Shown: positions 49,792 through 59,390, numbered from the stretch's first letter. The stretch: DNA of 64,000 nt from Hahella ganghwensis DSM 17046 (GCF_000376785.1 NZ_AQXX01000128.1:49171-113170), one strand, 5' to 3'. Notes: a model not told the origin generated them from the letters alone. Made by a program: numbers and translations.

Positions 49792-49833
49792 CGGCGGTAC
49801 AATCAGTTCGGCATTGTACACGCCGTTTTTTTT
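49792..49833 (+). terminator. Strong Rho-independent terminator after the MalT-like gene
   Basis: CGGCGGTACAAT (49792-49803) pairs with ATTGTAC-A-CGCCG (49813-49825) with one bulged A, loop CAGTTCGGC, then eight T (49826-49833). It lies about 175 bases after the stop of the MalT-like gene, which is far for a plain gene terminator. Between it and dinG (ends 49942) nothing else is seen. Confidence 0.88.
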
Positions 49834-49941
49834 GCCTGGCTTTCCCGCCGTCAATCTCAGTTAACCAATCCTTCACAAATTCCTCAGCCCTAGACGCTAT
49901 ATATAAAACAGACAGCGAGAAAGGATCACCACTAGCTGGCT

Positions 49942-52119
49942 TTACTGGCGTACTGCTTCCAGGTCTGACAGTTTTTGAAAATCCTGACGGTAGGGAGGTA
50001 GAGCATTGAGGATCGTACGCCCATAGGACTTGTGCCACAAACGCCGGTCCAGAATAGAAATCTCTCCGGCATCTTTCTCGCTACGCAAGAGTCGTCCACA
50101 TGCCTGCATCAGCTTTGTGATCGCGTCCGGCAACACCACCTGATTAAAAGGATTTCCGCCCCGGGCTCGCAACCACTCGGCGTAAGTTGCTTCAACCGGG
50201 TCATCCGGCACAGCAAAAGGAAGTTTGGCGATGATGACATGAGTTAGATATTTCCCGGGCAAATCCAGCCCTTCTGCAAAGCTTGCCAGCCCGAACAATA
50301 AACTGCCCTCACCTTTATCGACTCTTTCCCGATGTGTCTCCAGAAGCTGGCTCTTATTATTGCCCCCTTGAACCAGAATGAAATTCTCCGGGTATTTTTT
50401 TTCCAGCATGCGGGCGACATGCTGCATATGCTTACGGGCACTGAATAAGACCAGTGTTGCCTGTGCCCTTCCGACCAACTGATTAATCGCTTCACCCAAA
50501 GTGTCCAGGTATTCTTCCTTGTCACTGGGGTCAGACCCGAGATCACAAAGACGCAACAGGCAATTCTCCTGAAAATTAAACGGACTCTGGTGAATACTGT
50601 ATTGGGTGTCCTCAGGCAGGCCTACCTGCATTGCCAGGCGACCAAAGCTCCCCGCTACACTTAACGTAGCGGAAGTCAGAACGGTACCGAAAGCCCTTTC
50701 CCACAGTCTGTATTTTATTAACCCTGCGGCATTGGTTGGACTGACATGGACCACGATGTCTCCCTCCCCATCCGCTCCGGTAGTCGTCAACCAACGGGCA
50801 ACCGGAATCGCTCCTTCTTCCTGAACTCTTTTCATCTGCTGCCAGACATCTACCATATTCCCAACCTGGGCCTGAAACACGGATAACACCATCAGCGACT
50901 GTTCCATGACCTGTCTGGACATACTGCCCGGGCTTTCCTTATCTACCAGGTCTCTCAGCCTCTTTAAAATCGCTTCCAGATCATCAGCAATGGAACCGAT
51001 CTTGGAGGCGCACTGATCAGACAAGTCGATCAGTTCATCCGGAATTATGCCGAGCGGATATCGGTAGATACTTCTGACACTATCCCCCTGCCAGCCTGCA
51101 TCATATTCTCTCTGCCATTCCGCAGTGCGCCACAGCAACTTCTGGATAGCCTCCAGAATCTGATGACATTCGATCGACGAACTTGAGAGCGGCGGTATGT
51201 GATTGCCAATTTTGTCATCGTGTCCCCATCCCATCTGGCCTTCAGCTACCGCTTTGGAAAGTGCTTTAAGGACTTTCTGACTACTTTTGATTCCCGCGCT
51301 GAAGGCAAAGTGATTCAACGCCTTGTCTGCCAGATGATGGCCTTCGTCGAAGATATAAATCGTTTGCTCTGGCGGTGGAAGGACATACCCTCCGCCAAGG
51401 CTAAGATCCGAAAATACAAGATCATGATTAGCCACAATAACCTGGGCCTGCTCGGCCTCAGCCTTGCTCTTATAATAGGGACACTGTAAAAAGAACCCGC
51501 AACGCTTCACCAGGCATTGCCGGTGATCAGTCGTCACCTGCCGCCAGAGATCTTCCTCCACTGGCTCCGGCGTGCTATCCCAGTCCCCTTTCCAACCTCG
51601 ATCCACCATCCAGTTCAGAAATTGCTGATAAGCTTCCTGGGAGTATTCACCCGAGTCCTGAGGCTGCCCAAGATCCATCAGGGGAAGTAATCCCTGTTCC
51701 TGTTCGCCCAGTAACTGATCCACTTTATGCAGGCATAGGTAACGCCCCCGGCCCTTAGCCAGGGCCACCTTAAATTCCAGATCTGTATGCTCTTTTAGCA
51801 GCGGCAGTTCTCTATCGATAATCTGCTGCTGTAGGGTCACCGTGGCTGTTGAAATGACGATATTCTTGCGAAGCGCGGTAGCAAAGGGAATGGTCGCGAG
51901 CAAATAAGCCAGCGTTTTTCCGGTTCCTGTACCCGCTTCAATGACACATGCAGAAGGCTCGGAACAGCGTTTCAAATCACCGTCCATTTCAATACCGGAT
52001 AAGTACCTCGCGATTTCTGCAATCATATGACGCTGACCGCTACGGGGCTTGATATCCCTGGCGGTCAGATATTGACGATAGGCGCTCTGAATAGAGTCTT
52101 TTACTGCTTGATCAACCAT
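49942..52119 (-). CDS. dinG: ATP-dependent DNA helicase DinG
   Basis: 725 residues of the XPD-like family. Walker A is in EAGTGTGKTLAYLLAT (about 62-77). Four cysteines of the [4Fe-4S] domain are around 120-225 (LCLHKV, then CLVKRCGFFLQCPYY). The box with DEGHHLADK replaces DEAH, as usual in DinG. Helicase C has LGSDPSDKEEY, SFAEGLDLPGKYL and QACGRLLRSEKDAG. DinG unwinds R-loops and D-loops, often under SOS control. It is in a minus-strand run with gspB and gspA and is the last gene. No LexA box was recognised in the 42 bases to gspB. Confidence 0.96.
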   Translation of the reverse strand: MVDQAVKDSIQSAYRQYLTARDIKPRSGQRHMIAEIARYLSGIEMDGDLKRCSEPSACVIEAGTGTGKTLAYLLATIPFATALRKNIVISTATVTLQQQIIDRELPLLKEHTDLEFKVALAKGRGRYLCLHKVDQLLGEQEQGLLPLMDLGQPQDSGEYSQEAYQQFLNWMVDRGWKGDWDSTPEPVEEDLWRQVTTDHRQCLVKRCGFFLQCPYYKSKAEAEQAQVIVANHDLVFSDLSLGGGYVLPPPEQTIYIFDEGHHLADKALNHFAFSAGIKSSQKVLKALSKAVAEGQMGWGHDDKIGNHIPPLSSSSIECHQILEAIQKLLWRTAEWQREYDAGWQGDSVRSIYRYPLGIIPDELIDLSDQCASKIGSIADDLEAILKRLRDLVDKESPGSMSRQVMEQSLMVLSVFQAQVGNMVDVWQQMKRVQEEGAIPVARWLTTTGADGEGDIVVHVSPTNAAGLIKYRLWERAFGTVLTSATLSVAGSFGRLAMQVGLPEDTQYSIHQSPFNFQENCLLRLCDLGSDPSDKEEYLDTLGEAINQLVGRAQATLVLFSARKHMQHVARMLEKKYPENFILVQGGNNKSQLLETHRERVDKGEGSLLFGLASFAEGLDLPGKYLTHVIIAKLPFAVPDDPVEATYAEWLRARGGNPFNQVVLPDAITKLMQACGRLLRSEKDAGEISILDRRLWHKSYGRTILNALPPYRQDFQKLSDLEAVRQ

Positions 52120-52161
52120 GTTCCACTTAAATTTATCTTGCTCGCCCCGGATTCCCGCATC

Positions 52162-53100
52162 TCAGGACTCGGGAGACCAGTTCCTGACGACCGAAACCCT
52201 GAAAGGTTGACCATCTTTTTTCAGGACAACACCATTTTCCGTGATTTCCAATACCTGTATACCTGAAAAGCTTTGCCCTTCCCGCAGGTAATTATTGTTG
52301 ATCATGATACGACGCCCTTGCGGGTCGCTACTGTAAATATGACTATTAAAAACAAGTGCCGGAACACGTTGCTGAAATGATTTTGCCAGCTCTTTGATTG
52401 AGGGGTATTCAGAGTTCTCAAAGTCAGATTCATCGACAGGTGACTCTTCCTTTGCTATAGGAGCCTCTGCAGTACGCCAGTTAGAATCGCTTTCCTGCAC
52501 GTTTCCCGAACTGGCCACTGGCACGGCAGCACCACGCTTCTTGCCGCCCGGCGTAATCAACACAGCTTCCTCGACATTGGCAGCTCCATCCCAGTGAGCT
52601 GCACTGGCGCTGCTCCCATCTGACATTGTACCTGGCGCTTTTGCCAATGTTGCCTGACGCGACTCCTCACGTTTCTTCGCGATTGCCGCTCTTGCCAATG
52701 CCAAAGGGTCCTCAACCGACGCAGTCTCGCCAGTGGTGGTAATGGAGGAGTCAACGGCAGAATCAGAGCTTTCCTCATCGTCTAATGAGGAGGCATTTCC
52801 TTTTACCGGGCTTTCAGTTTTTTCATGCGGGTCTACAACCGGATCTGCCTGCGCCTGCTCAGAGGGCACTCCCACATTTTCTGTATTTGAGCCCAAGTTC
52901 GACGAACGATCTTTGTACAGAAAGAAATAAGCCATTCCCAGCATATTACATATCAAAAGAATGGTGAGAATAATCGGCCAGAGCTGCCTTTTACTATTGC
53001 GGCTATAGAGCATCGGCCGGGATTGGGCCAAATGACCGGGTAGTTTTTCCTGATGACGTTCAGATTCAGATTTTTGCAGAGCTTCCAATATGTATGACAT
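52162..53100 (-). CDS. gspB: General secretion pathway protein B (GspB/ExeB-type)
   Basis: 312 residues: a short cytoplasmic N-terminus (MSYILEALQKSESERHQEKL, a typical GspB start), a membrane helix at about 41-62, a long Ser/Thr/Ala/Glu-rich linker (65-230) and a C-terminal periplasmic GspB domain with LVFNSHIYSSDPQGRRIMIN, and VSVVRNWSPES at the end. Together with the upstream gspA it would make the ExeAB complex, which remodels peptidoglycan so that the type II secretin can assemble. None of the gspC-N genes is in the window. It starts 11 bases after gspA. Confidence 0.92.
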   Translation of the reverse strand: MSYILEALQKSESERHQEKLPGHLAQSRPMLYSRNSKRQLWPIILTILLICNMLGMAYFFLYKDRSSNLGSNTENVGVPSEQAQADPVVDPHEKTESPVKGNASSLDDEESSDSAVDSSITTTGETASVEDPLALARAAIAKKREESRQATLAKAPGTMSDGSSASAAHWDGAANVEEAVLITPGGKKRGAAVPVASSGNVQESDSNWRTAEAPIAKEESPVDESDFENSEYPSIKELAKSFQQRVPALVFNSHIYSSDPQGRRIMINNNYLREGQSFSGIQVLEITENGVVLKKDGQPFRVSVVRNWSPES

Positions 53101-53111
53101 GTTCAGTCCCT

Positions 53112-54980
53112 TCAGGAGTTCCTGGACGAACGTAACAACGGGACCTCGGGATTAGTCCAGCTATTCAGCATAATTAAAGTAATTGTTCCGGCAATACCGT
53201 CCGGCAATATTCCCACCATTTGCTGAAACTCTCGGATTCGGTCTTCAATTGGTCGTTTGACTGAGTTCCCAGCCGAGCCTACAAACTCCTTTTTCTCCCC
53301 GCCTGTCATTTCCAGCACAGAGTCCAGAAGGTCCAATTGCTGCGCCAGCCAAGCTTCTTTATCCTGTTCTGCTCCCGGTTCAATAACCAGAGATTCATAA
53401 GGGGGCACTCGCCATAGCAGGCTATAGCTTCCTCCCCAAAACTGATCCAGGTCACCGAGCGGAAGGACAACCTGTTCATTCTGAACCCTGATTGTCGCCT
53501 TCTCTTGATGATCAATATCCAGCAAGGCCAGCGAAAAACGATTTCCATCGCGATCCATCAACCGAAGAATGACCGGCCGGTTCAATTGCATTAGGCTTCG
53601 CCAATTGCCTTCCCGGTGCAGACACCTCAGCCCTTGAAGCTCAGCCCACTGACAGTATCGACCCTCGGAATTCATTGTGGGATCGGCCTTCAATCCCCAT
53701 TGAGTAAACAAGGCGGTATAGGCCTGGGCCACATCATTACCTGAACTACCTATAGATGCCAGTGCAGCTTTAACCTGCTCTCCCCCGGAAGAGCCTACAG
53801 CTGACGACGCCACCGGGAGCATTGGCGAACCCGAGCTTTCCTTATCCTGTTCGATGCCATCAGACTCCAAGGCATTTCGGGTAGCCGTCAATGCAGCAAA
53901 TGATGTTGCGGTTCCAGAAAGTGGGTTGTCGGTTTCTCTCCGCGCATCCACTGCCGTCGTTTTGGGGCTGGATAAACCTCCAGACTCTGACGAAGACTGT
54001 ATCGAAGCCTGATGCTCCGCACTATTACCACCATTAGCCTGCAGGTTTTCTATTTCAGAAGACTTTTTTGAAGAAGCCCAATAAGCCATGAAAATGGTCA
54101 GTGAGGCAGCTAACGCCCCAGACAAGATTCCTTTGGTAACCCAATGCTGCCACCACTTTTCTTTTGGTGTGCTAACCTCAGCTCCGACTTCCTTGACCGC
54201 ATTGCGCACCATAGCCGCCGTAATTTCACCTTCGTGTGCTGAATAGGCCCCCAAAAGAGCCCTGTCACATATCAGGTTGGACAGCCTGGGGATTCCCCGC
54301 CCCCCTTTGTGTATCTGCCGCACCGCGCCTTTGGTAAACACCGATCTTGGGCACCCGGCCCGGTTCATTCGATAAGAAATATAAGCGCCCAATTCCTCAA
54401 GATCCAGCGCCTCGAGATGGTAACGGGCAGTAATTCGTTGCGATAATTGGCGTAGCTCCGGCCTTTGCAGGAGAGTTTTCAGTTCCGGTTGACCAAGCAG
54501 AATAATCTGCAGCAGCTTCTTCTGGTTGGTTTCCAGATTCGTCAACAGGCGCAACTGTTCCAAAACATCTGTAGAGAGATTTTGCGCCTCGTCAATAATG
54601 AGTGCGGTGTGTTTGCCTGCGGCATGAGCTTCAAGTAAATGGTGGTGAATCAGATCCACCAGTGTCTTGGTAGACGACAGAACCGGATAAGTAATACCAA
54701 ATTCATCACAGATACTGGCCAATAGCTCCCGGGCTGTAAGCTTGGGATAAAGAATAAATGCCAGTTCAGTATTTTCGGGTACGCTCTGGATAAAACAACG
54801 ACAAATTGTGGTTTTACCCGTACCGACCTCTCCGGTCAGCAGAACGAATCCTCCTTCTCTCTCCAGTCCGTACAAAAGATGGGCGAGCGCCTCTTTATGA
54901 CGCACACTCATATAAAGGTAACGGGGATCGGGAGCGATGGAAAATGGGCTTTCTTTCAGCCCAAAGAACGATTCGTACAT
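53112..54980 (-). CDS. gspA: General secretion pathway protein A (ExeA family AAA+ ATPase)
   Basis: 622 residues from ATG 54978-54980; a TTG three codons upstream is less likely. It starts MYESFFGLKESPFSIAPDP, the ExeA signature. AAA+ domain: Walker A GEVGTGKTTICRCF (about 48-61), Walker B ALIIDEAQNL (about 125-134). A membrane helix is near 295 (ILSGALAASLTIFMAYW). The periplasmic part has a low-complexity linker (320-430), a peptidase-C39-like domain (about 430-560), and a C-terminal peptidoglycan-binding repeat (FQQMVGILPDGIAGTITLIML, about 590-610). It is the partner of GspB, encoded just after. Confidence 0.93.
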   Translation of the reverse strand: MYESFFGLKESPFSIAPDPRYLYMSVRHKEALAHLLYGLEREGGFVLLTGEVGTGKTTICRCFIQSVPENTELAFILYPKLTARELLASICDEFGITYPVLSSTKTLVDLIHHHLLEAHAAGKHTALIIDEAQNLSTDVLEQLRLLTNLETNQKKLLQIILLGQPELKTLLQRPELRQLSQRITARYHLEALDLEELGAYISYRMNRAGCPRSVFTKGAVRQIHKGGRGIPRLSNLICDRALLGAYSAHEGEITAAMVRNAVKEVGAEVSTPKEKWWQHWVTKGILSGALAASLTIFMAYWASSKKSSEIENLQANGGNSAEHQASIQSSSESGGLSSPKTTAVDARRETDNPLSGTATSFAALTATRNALESDGIEQDKESSGSPMLPVASSAVGSSGGEQVKAALASIGSSGNDVAQAYTALFTQWGLKADPTMNSEGRYCQWAELQGLRCLHREGNWRSLMQLNRPVILRLMDRDGNRFSLALLDIDHQEKATIRVQNEQVVLPLGDLDQFWGGSYSLLWRVPPYESLVIEPGAEQDKEAWLAQQLDLLDSVLEMTGGEKKEFVGSAGNSVKRPIEDRIREFQQMVGILPDGIAGTITLIMLNSWTNPEVPLLRSSRNS

Positions 54981-55103
54981 GTATCTCAATCAGATTGGGT
55001 CAACGCGACGCCATAGTGTACCCCGCCATCTATCGGAGATAAATGGTTGTGGCGGTAAGGTTTAGATTATTCGACTATTCAGCAAAGAAATCAGCGACGA
55101 CAC

Positions 55104-56582
55104 TCAACCGCCAACCACTCTTAGATCTGCCTTACGGCCCTGTAAGCGACTTCTGAGACGCTCCGTCGCTTTCTCCAGAGCAATACTGATTTTTGAATGA
55201 CTGCGAATCATCGAGACCATCGGCCAAGTGGCCCTCTCCCCCTCCAGAGTCAGGCGCTTCACAAATTCTGTATCAGGGTTCGACAACATTTTAGAGAAAT
55301 GCCAGAACTTGTAATTGGGAGCTATGGTGACATCACCATAGTAACGCTGGGCCAGAATGGTGTATGCCTGCCCGCAGGCCTGACGCAACAATTCAGGTTC
55401 GGCGTACTTACGCAAATAATCAAACACGGCTTTGCCATGAAAACGGGTTTCGGCCTTCAGAATCCGCCAGGGCAGATTCAATTTACTGAACGCTGTTTCT
55501 GCTTTTTCTGATTTCAGAAAGGGAACGATGTGCGGGTTGGTCTGACTGACAATGGAAAAATTAACGTCATACAGATGCATGAGTCTTTCAATAGGCAGGT
55601 CACTGACAACAGACCCATCCACCCAACGCAGCTTTGACATATAAGGAACAGAGTTACCCTGTTCGTCTTTTTTCATAAGACGTACAGGTGGAAAAATAGC
55701 TGGGACTGCAGACGAGGCCAAAGCTCCGCTCCACATCAGCAGGTAAGGTGAAGTGAAACGACTCAGCAAACGTGATTTCTGATGCTCATGTACCGGTGAT
55801 ACCGAAATATTCACGCTCCTACCGGTACGCTGGAAGGCTTCCTGGAAAGTATACTCGCCAATATTTGAACGCAAGCAACCTTCCAGTTGCTGAATATCCA
55901 TAAATCCTTTGCCCTGAAGGCCATTGAACATCCCCATCCAACGCCAGGCTTTCAGGTTATGCTTATTGGGATCGAGCATGTCAGGAATTTCAGCATCCGT
56001 GTGGGTGCCAAGAGTGGCGGCAATTATTGCCCCGACACTGGACCCTGAGATGACTTGGGGCAGCAATCCCCGCTCCCATAATGCTTTGATGACTCCAAGA
56101 TGAAACAGACCCAGAGAAGCACCACCGCTTAACAGCAAACTCGGATGTCCGAAACTGAGCGATGTATCTTTAAAGAATTCCAGCTTTTGACGTAGCGGCA
56201 ACTCAGGTAAATCATTGTCGCAGACGTAATTGATCGCGTCACAGACCTGGCTGACATATTCCTCAACCAGATGTTTGGTGCCAACATGACTACGGTGATA
56301 AAGCTCAGGATTACCAATATTTCCAAGATCGTGGTGCAGCCCTTCACGAAGGCTGCGTATGAGCCTGTCATGCTGGCGGGCCTGCTGTGCGTTTTTCAGC
56401 TCCATCAGGCGGTCATAGATGAGTTCGTAATTGTACAGACTGGAGCTATAGGACTCTTTCCACTCAACATGTCCCTCCAGATAATCCAATTCCAAAGCGG
56501 CGTCACGCCAGGTGTGGTAGTCTTTCGCCTCCGCCATGGCTTTGCGGTATCTGGCCAACTTCTGATTAAAAAACAGCCCCAT
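55104..56582 (-). CDS. Patatin-like phospholipase with N-terminal DUF3336
   Basis: 492 residues: an N-terminal helical DUF3336 (about 1-140; MGLFFNQKLARYRKAM start) and a patatin core with oxyanion motif GGASLG (153-158), nucleophile Ser182 in GSSVGAI and catalytic Asp322 in WVDGSVVSD. The dyad is intact. DUF3336-patatin proteins are triacylglycerol or phospholipid hydrolases in yeast and in bacteria storing neutral lipid. No signal peptide is seen, so it acts inside the cell. Upstream of it is mlaA on the same strand, about 150 bases away, making a possible lipid-metabolism group with the thioesterase and KAS III genes. Confidence 0.93.
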   Translation of the reverse strand: MGLFFNQKLARYRKAMAEAKDYHTWRDAALELDYLEGHVEWKESYSSSLYNYELIYDRLMELKNAQQARQHDRLIRSLREGLHHDLGNIGNPELYHRSHVGTKHLVEEYVSQVCDAINYVCDNDLPELPLRQKLEFFKDTSLSFGHPSLLLSGGASLGLFHLGVIKALWERGLLPQVISGSSVGAIIAATLGTHTDAEIPDMLDPNKHNLKAWRWMGMFNGLQGKGFMDIQQLEGCLRSNIGEYTFQEAFQRTGRSVNISVSPVHEHQKSRLLSRFTSPYLLMWSGALASSAVPAIFPPVRLMKKDEQGNSVPYMSKLRWVDGSVVSDLPIERLMHLYDVNFSIVSQTNPHIVPFLKSEKAETAFSKLNLPWRILKAETRFHGKAVFDYLRKYAEPELLRQACGQAYTILAQRYYGDVTIAPNYKFWHFSKMLSNPDTEFVKRLTLEGERATWPMVSMIRSHSKISIALEKATERLRSRLQGRKADLRVVGG

Positions 56583-56730
56583 ATCACCTCATCTCGTGCC
56601 CTTATCCACTAACAACTATAGCGAAGGACAGCACGGATGTCTTTTTAGTCTGAGAGGACGATCACATAGTTGTACAACTTTTAATATTTGCTTCTATCAG
56701 AGCGCGGGGCGACACAGGCTCTCAACAGAA

Positions 56731-57447
56731 TCAGAAATCACTCAAGTCCTCATCGTCGTCGAGGAAGCCGTCTTCGATTTTGCCATCATTGATAAGGTAG
56801 TCGCGACGTTGCAGATAAACATTGCGCAGACCGGCATATTTGTCACCGGTAAGCAGATTCTCAGTGGGAATCAGATCAGCGCGGATATCTACGATTTTGA
56901 CCCCGGTCGCGTAGTAACTTTCGGGTGCATCAAAAATATGCACAATAGGGTTAAAGAGCGAATCGGGGATCTTACCAATCGCATCAGAGACTGTTGCAGG
57001 GCCTAAAAACGGTAATACCAGGTAACTACCCTCTGGAACGCCATAGTAGTTCAAAGTCTGGCCGAAGTCCTCCTCCTGCACCGGGAGATCCCATTCGGTA
57101 GCAATATCAATTAACCCACCAAGCCCGAAGGTGGTGTTATATACCAGCCGTGAAAAAGTAATCGCAGACTCCCTGCCTTTCAATTGCAGCAGATTGTTCG
57201 CCAAATGAGGCACATCAGAAAGATTATTGAAGAAGTTTGTGATCGAGCGGTCCACAGCCCCTGGAGTGACAAACCGGTATGCCTTCGCCACTGGACGTAG
57301 AATCCACTGATCAAGTGTGTCATTAAAGGAATAGATCTTTCTGTTAACTGACTCCCAGGGATCATCCGGGTGCTCGTAAGCAGCTGCCAACGGGGTGGAT
57401 GACAATAAACCAACGACCAATAATCCCAGGGTGTTACAAAATTTCAT
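56731..57447 (-). CDS. mlaA: Outer-membrane lipid asymmetry protein MlaA/VacJ
   Basis: 238 residues with a signal peptide (about 1-23) and the VacJ core: DDPWESVNRKIYSFNDTLDQ, FNNLSDVPHLANNLLQLKG, VYNTTFGLGGLIDIATEWDL and DFGQTLNYYGVPEGSYLVLPFLGP (segments only). MlaA removes mislocalised phospholipids from the outer membrane and hands them to MlaC. The signal peptide ends LSSTPLAAAYE with no cysteine at the processing site, so the protein lacks the lipobox of E. coli MlaA and would be released unlipidated or held as a porin-bound plug. The C-terminus ends in an acidic tail. GGAAG precedes the ATG. Confidence 0.93.
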   Translation of the reverse strand: MKFCNTLGLLVVGLLSSTPLAAAYEHPDDPWESVNRKIYSFNDTLDQWILRPVAKAYRFVTPGAVDRSITNFFNNLSDVPHLANNLLQLKGRESAITFSRLVYNTTFGLGGLIDIATEWDLPVQEEDFGQTLNYYGVPEGSYLVLPFLGPATVSDAIGKIPDSLFNPIVHIFDAPESYYATGVKIVDIRADLIPTENLLTGDKYAGLRNVYLQRRDYLINDGKIEDGFLDDDEDLSDF

Positions 57448-57642
57448 GCTTTTCTTCCTGATAGATAGATAAACCGGAAAGGTGCTCCTCCCCCTTTCCC
57501 TACGAACAAATTCAGGTTTCGGTTGGCGGTAAATCTCTGGATTATTATTATGTGGTTTTTATGTTGGCTGCCAAACATTGATAGGAATGGTTGTTTTGGC
57601 AGTAATTTTCAGCTAATCCTACACAAAGTCAGATGATAATCA

Positions 57643-58074
57643 ATGACAAATTCTAACGTTGAGCTGGGCCGACTGGAAGTTCCTGTACGCTGGGGTGATC
57701 AGGATGCTTATGGCCATTTAAATAACACTGTCTACTTTCGGTTCTTTGAGGAAGCACGGGTAAACTGGTTGGAACAGCAAGGTTTTGGTGTCAGAGGCCA
57801 AGGCGAATCTCCGGTGTTGATTCAATGTAGTGCAACATTTCTCCGAGAGATTAACTACCCTGCAATCCTCATCGTGACAACACTGACCGAGGCAATAGGC
57901 AGTACCAGTTTCACCTTGGGCCACCAGATCTTGAGTCAGGACCAGACTACAGTTCACTGCCAAGGTACAGCCAAGCTGGTATGGGTGAACCGAGATACTG
58001 GAAAAAGCGCGCCTCTCCCACTGGAATTGCGCGCGATTCTGGAAAAGGGCCTGTCATCACGAACAGGTTCTTAA
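57643..58074 (+). CDS. Acyl-CoA thioesterase, 4HBT hotdog fold
   Basis: 143 residues with the hotdog active-site motif RWGDQDAYGHLNNTVYFRFF; Asp21 is the expected catalytic residue. Family length about 140. It hydrolyses acyl-CoA (specificity cannot be told) and resembles the YbgC-like and 4-hydroxybenzoyl-CoA thioesterase group. It is divergent from mlaA and convergent with the KAS III gene; the nearest terminator is the stem-loop at 58192. A lipid-metabolism link is inferred from its place. Confidence 0.9.
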   Translation: MTNSNVELGRLEVPVRWGDQDAYGHLNNTVYFRFFEEARVNWLEQQGFGVRGQGESPVLIQCSATFLREINYPAILIVTTLTEAIGSTSFTLGHQILSQDQTTVHCQGTAKLVWVNRDTGKSAPLPLELRAILEKGLSSRTGS

Positions 58075-58191
58075 ACCATGGAAAAGTTCTGAAATCGCGG
58101 ACATAGCCCTATTCTGGAATGGCCAGGCATCTGTAGGAAGAAGCCGCGACGAATAACTGAGAGGGTTGACGCCAAAAAACAGATCGCATGA

Positions 58192-58230
58192 CAACCAATC
58201 CGGATATTGAAGCAATCTCCGGATTGGTTG
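58192..58230. terminator. Large stem-loop between thioesterase and KAS III genes
   Basis: A 13-base perfect inverted repeat, CAACCAATCCGGA (58192-58204) and TCCGGATTGGTTG (58218-58230), with a 13-base loop, followed by an AT-rich tail but no pure T run. It lies 41 bases from the KAS III stop and should end both convergent transcripts. Confidence 0.7.
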
Positions 58231-58271
58231 GTATATTTATTGACTAACCATTATTAACTAACTTGGGAAAA

Positions 58272-59390
58272 TTACTGCTTACGTACAATCACACTACCGG
58301 CAGAATATCCCGCACCAAAAGAACAGATAACGCCTACATCGCCACTATTCAAACCTTCTTTGTGCTTATGGAAAGCAATGATGGAACCGGCTGAACTGGT
58401 GTTCGCATAGGTATCCAGAATCGTTGGAGCTTCTTCCCTTGTTGCATCCCGACCGAGCACTTTCTTGGAAATCAACACATTCATATTCAAATTGGCCTGA
58501 TGCAGCCACAAGCGACGAAGGTCCTGAGAACCAATTCCATGCTCAGAAATGTGTGCCTGAATCATATCAGAGACCATTGGGCATACTTCTTTGAACACTT
58601 TGCGCCCATTCTGAATAAACAGTTTATCGGGAGCCCCGACTCCTCTTTCGTCACAGCGATTCAGGAATCCAAAGTTATTACGGATGTTGTTGGAATATAG
58701 CGTCTGGAGTTTGGTGCCAACGATTTCGTACCCTTTGACTGTGGCCAGATCTGAACGTTCCAGCAGCACGGCTGTACAGGCATCACCGAAAATAAAATGA
58801 CTGTCTCTGTCACGGAAGTTCAAATGACCGCTGCAAATTTCCGGATTGACCATTAATACCGCTTTGGCGGTTCCGGACTGAATGGCATTATATGCTGCCT
58901 GAATACCAAAGGTCGCAGAAGAGCAGGCAACGTTCATATCGTAAGCAAAACCCTCAATTCCAAGCGCTGCCTGCACCTCGATGGAAACCGCTGGATAAGC
59001 GCGCTGCAGATTGGAACAGGCCACAATGACAAAATCGATATCCGAGGCACTTCTGCCCGCTTCTGCCAAAGCCTGTCGAGCGGCGCTGACTGCCATTTCA
59101 CACTGAACACTCTGTTCTTCATTGCTGCGCTCAGGCAGGTGTGGATGCATATAGCCGACATCCAGAATACCTTCCTTATCCAGCACATAGCGGCTCTTAA
59201 TACCGGAGGCTTTTTCGATGAACTCTGCCGAAGATTCCTGAAGAGGCTCTATCTCTCCGTTCCGGATCGCTTCTGCGTGATCCTGGTTGAATTTATTGAC
59301 ATAAGCATTAAAAGATTCAACCAGTTCCTGATTGGAAATACTGTACTCAGGCGTATACAACCCGGTGCCACTTATCACTACTGAATTCAC
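58272..59390 (-). CDS. 3-oxoacyl-ACP synthase III family protein (FabH2-like)
   Basis: 372 residues, longer than FabH (about 317), and close to the Pseudomonas PA3286 type, which condenses C8-CoA from beta-oxidation with malonyl-ACP. The triad is complete: Cys156 (NVACSSATFG), His297 (WLHQANLNMN) and Asn330 (YANTSSAGS). PA3286-like context segments CSNLQRAYPA and EICSGHLNFRDRD are present. It would feed acyl-CoA into fatty-acid synthesis, linking it with PsrA-regulated beta-oxidation elsewhere in the window. The start is GTG (59388-59390). It is preceded by a 234-base gap before hrpA. Confidence 0.93.
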   Translation of the reverse strand: MNSVVISGTGLYTPEYSISNQELVESFNAYVNKFNQDHAEAIRNGEIEPLQESSAEFIEKASGIKSRYVLDKEGILDVGYMHPHLPERSNEEQSVQCEMAVSAARQALAEAGRSASDIDFVIVACSNLQRAYPAVSIEVQAALGIEGFAYDMNVACSSATFGIQAAYNAIQSGTAKAVLMVNPEICSGHLNFRDRDSHFIFGDACTAVLLERSDLATVKGYEIVGTKLQTLYSNNIRNNFGFLNRCDERGVGAPDKLFIQNGRKVFKEVCPMVSDMIQAHISEHGIGSQDLRRLWLHQANLNMNVLISKKVLGRDATREEAPTILDTYANTSSAGSIIAFHKHKEGLNSGDVGVICSFGAGYSAGSVIVRKQ

